A DNA stretch of 64,000 bases, taken from positions 32,652 to 96,651 of the forward strand of contig LNAC01001228.1 in the NCBI GenBank assembly GCA_002007465.1, read 5' to 3'. The notes under the pieces are model-generated. The model saw only the letters and a program-made list of their open reading frames with translations. It was not told where the DNA came from and ran no database searches. The position numbers were made by a program, and so were the translations under genes. Below, in pieces: positions 60,969-64,000 of this stretch (its first letter is position 1; each line of letters starts with the position of its first letter). This stretch comes from Ailurus styani (taxonomy: Eukaryota > Chordata > Mammalia > Carnivora > Ailuridae).

Positions 60969-63061
60969 CCCGGCAGGCCAGAAAGAACTGGCATGATATA
61001 TTCAGAGCACTAAATGAGAAAGATCTGCACCCAAGAATACTATATCCAGCTAGGCTGTCAAAACACCAAGCCAGCCCTACAGGAAATATTGAAAGAAGTC
61101 CTCTAAGCAAAGAGAACCTAAAAGAAACATAGACCAGAAAGGAAGAGACACAATATACAGTAACAGTCACCTTACTGGCAATGCAATGGCTCTAAATTCA
61201 TATCTTTCAATAGTTACCCTAAATGTAAATGGACTAAATGACCCACCAGAAGATACAGGGTATCAGAATGGATAAAAAAACAAGACCCATCGATATGCTG
61301 TCTACGAGAAACTCATCTTACATGCAAAGACACCTCCAGATTTAAAGTGAGGGGGTGGAAAATAATTTACCATGCCAATGGACATCAAAAGAAAGCTGGA
61401 GTGGCAATCCTTATATCAGATAAATTAGATTTTAGGCCAAAGAATATCATTAGAGATAAGGAAGGACACTATATGATACTAAAAGGATCTGTCCAACAAG
61501 AAGATCTAATAATCATAAATATCTACGCCCCTAACATGGGAGCAGCCAATTATATAAACCAATTAATAACAAAATCAAAGAAACACATTGACAATAAAAC
61601 AATATTAGTAGGGGACTTTAACACCCCCCTTACTGAAATGGACAGATCATCAAAGCAAAAGATCAACAAGGAAATAAAGGCTTTAAATGACACCCTGGAC
61701 CAGCTGGACATCCTAGATATATTCAAAACATTCCATCCCAAAACAACAGAATACACATTCTTCTCTAGTGCACATGGAACATTCTCCAGAATAGACCATA
61801 TTCTGGGNAGTCACATATCAAGTCTCAACAAGTACCAAAAGATTGGAATCATTCCCTGCATATTTTCAGGCCATAATGCTCTGAGTCTAGAACTCAACCA
61901 CAAGAGGAAAGTTGGAAAGAACTCAAATACATGGAGGCTAAAGAACACCCTACTCAAGAATGAATGGGTCAACCAGGAAATTAAAGAAGAATTTNGTCAA
62001 CTAGGAAATTAAAGACGAATTAAAAAATTCATGGAAACAAGTGAAAATGAAAACACAACTGTTCAAAATCTTTGGGACACAGCAAAAGCAGTCCTAAGAG
62101 GAAAGTATATAGCAATACAAGCCTTTCTCAAGAAACAAGAAAGGTCTCAAGTACACAACCTAACTCTACANGCCATACACTTAAAGGAGCTGGAGAAAGA
62201 ATAGCAAAGAAGACTACACCCAGCAGGAGAAGTGAAATAATGAAGATCAGAGCAGAAATTAATGAAATAGAAACCAAAAGAACAGTGGAACAAATGAACG
62301 AAACTAGGAACAGGTTCTTTGAAAGAATTAATAAGATTGATAAACCCCTGGCCAGACTTATCAAAGAGAAAAGAGAAAGGACCCAAATTAATAAAATCAT
62401 GAAAGAAGAGAGATCACAACCAACACCAAAGAAATACAAACAATTATAAGAACATATTATGAGCAACTCTACACCAGCAAATTTGACAATCTGGAAGAAA
62501 TGGATGCATTCTTAGAGAAATATAAACTACCAAAACTGAACCAGGAAGAAACTGAAGACCTGAATAGACCCATCACCAGTAAGGAGATTGAAGCAGTCAT
62601 CAAAAATCTCCCAACGAACAAGAGCCCAGGGCCAGACGGCTTCCCAGGGGAATTCTAATCTACCAAACATTTATTCTATTCTTCTATTCCCCTGAAACTG
62701 TTCCAAAAAATAGAATTGGAAGGAAAACTTCCAAACTCCTTTTATGAGGCCAGCATTACCTTGATCCCCAAACCAGGCAAAGACCCCAACATTGAAAAGA
62801 ATTACAGACCAATAACCTTGATGAACACGGATGTAAAAATCCTCAACAAACTACTAGCCAATAGGATCCAACAGCACATTAATAGGATTATTCACCACAA
62901 CCAAGTGGGATTTATTCCTGGGATGCAAGGTTGTTTTAACATTCGCAAATCAATCAATGTGAGATAAAAGACATTAATAAAAAAAAAAAAGAACCATATG
63001 ATCCTCTCAATAGATGCTGAAAAAGCATTTGACCAAGTACAGCACCCTTTCTTAATCAAAA

Positions 63062-63472
63062 CTCTTCATAGTGTAGGCATAGAGGGTACATACCTCAATA
63101 TCATCAAAGCCATCTACGAAAAACCCACAGCGAATATCATTCTCAATGGAGAAAAACTGAGAGCTTTTCCCCTAAAGTCAGGAACACGGCAAGGCTGTCC
63201 ACTATCACCACTGCTATTCAACATAGTACTAGAAGTCCTAGCCTCAGCAATCAGACAACAAAAAGANTCTTCACAGTTTAGGCATAGAGGGTACATACCT
63301 CAATGTCATCAAAGCCATCTACGAAAAACCCACAGCGAATATCATTCTCAATGGAGAAAAACTGAGAGCTTTTCCCCTAAAGTCAGGAACACGGCAGGGC
63401 TGTCCACTATCACCACTGCTATTCAACATAGTACTCGAAGTCCTAGCCTCAGCAATCAGACAACAAAAAGAA
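63062..63472 (+). repeat. 205-base direct duplication around a single N
   Basis: 63062-63266 and 63268-63472 both run from tcttca...gtaggc or tttaggc to cagacaacaaaaaga, with about five differences, and meet at N 63267. It repeats the reverse-transcriptase block of L1 ORF2. Confidence 0.92.
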
Positions 63473-64000
63473 ATAAAAGGCATCCAAATCGGCAAGGAAG
63501 AGGTCAAACTCTCACTCTTTGCAGATGATATGATACTTTATGTGGAAAACCCAAAGGACTCCACTCCAAAACTGCTAGCACTCATACAGGAATTCAGTCA
63601 AGTGTCAGGATATAAAATCAATGCACAGAAATCAGTTGCATTTCTATATACCAACAACAAAACAGAAGAAAGAGAAATTAAAGAGTCAATCCCATTTACA
63701 ATTGCACCCAAAACCATAAGATACCTAGGAATAAACCTAACCAAAGAGGCAAAGAATCTGTATTCAGAAAACTATAAAGTATTCACGAAAGAAATTGAGG
63801 AAGACACAAAGAAGTAGAAAAACATTCCATGCTCATGGATTGGAAGAATAAATATTGTGAAAATGTCTATGCTACCTAGAGCAATCTACACATTTAATGC
63901 AATCCCCATCAAAATACCAGCAATTTACTTCAAAGAAATGGAACAAATAATCCTAAAATTTATATGGAACCAGAAAAGACCCCGAATAGCCAAAGGAATG

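Larger units (their letters stand above)
58699..64000 (+). mobile_element. 5'-complete L1, antisense in DQB intron 2, disabled
   Basis: Begins gggaggaagcggcaagatgg, a typical intact carnivore L1 5' end with a YY1-like motif at 58711. The 5' UTR runs to about 60183. The ATG at 60184 opens an ORF1 frame that stops after 22 codons; ORF1 text continues to about 61090. ORF2 starts near 61190: endonuclease to about 62010, then reverse transcriptase with the [13 protein letters not shown] block (seen twice) and FADD at about 63517. Frameshifts, four single N bases, a 59-base tandem duplication and a 205-base duplication break it. The 3' end is outside the window. Confidence 0.93.

Noticed and set aside
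61347..62012. 221-codon frame as a host endonuclease gene
   Set aside because: It is the L1 ORF2 endonuclease region of the L1 in DQB intron 2, containing ambiguous bases.

Overview
This is vertebrate nuclear DNA from a carnivoran mammal. The species call rests on about 20 copies of the tRNA-Lys-derived CAN-SINE, a family restricted to Carnivora, on both strands. The subfamily opening 'gggcgcctgggtggctcag' and continuing 'gggttaaagcctctgc' suggests a caniform, most likely a musteloid such as a mustelid; that last step is inference. There are no bacterial genes, operons or CRISPR arrays. Most of the open reading frames are fragments of retrotransposons.

The window is the MHC class II DQ region. 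A complete DQA gene (class II alpha chain) lies on the + strand: ATG at 30302, stop ending at 36485, four coding exons of 82, 249, 282 and 155 bases, a 3'-UTR exon, and a poly(A) signal at 36988. A class II X-box and Y-box promoter lies just upstream. The 3' half of a DQB gene (class II beta chain) lies on the - strand: exons 3 to 6, with the coding part at 58490 down to 56483 and an ATTAAA poly(A) signal at 56129-56134. DQB exons 1 and 2 (signal peptide and beta-1 domain) are not visible; they should lie beyond base 64000. The two genes converge tail to tail with about 19 kb between their poly(A) signals, the arrangement known for HLA-DQA1 and HLA-DQB1. Their products pair as a peptide-presenting heterodimer on antigen-presenting cells.

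By region: 1-2.6 kb is nested L1 debris; 2.6-5.6 kb is mostly unassigned sequence with an old L1 piece; 5.7-15.4 kb is an old L1 complex riddled with SINEs; 15.8-30 kb is mainly low-repeat upstream sequence with several solo LTRs, MIR and SINE copies; 30-37 kb is DQA, with L1, L2 and SINE insertions in intron 1 and an assembly gap (33918-34026); 37-39.7 kb is mostly unassigned; 39.7-55.7 kb is a dense L1 graveyard with two solo LTRs; 56.1-58.5 kb is DQB; 58.7 kb to the window end is a 5'-complete, disabled L1 lying antisense in DQB intron 2.

I found no undescribed gene system. The most useful second-look items are two roughly 200-base imperfect duplications that flank N positions (likely assembly artefacts), a DQB cytoplasmic-tail exon with intact splice sites, three successive L1 5' UTR modules, an antisense L1 5' UTR tandem array, and compound SINE insertions sharing one target-site duplication.
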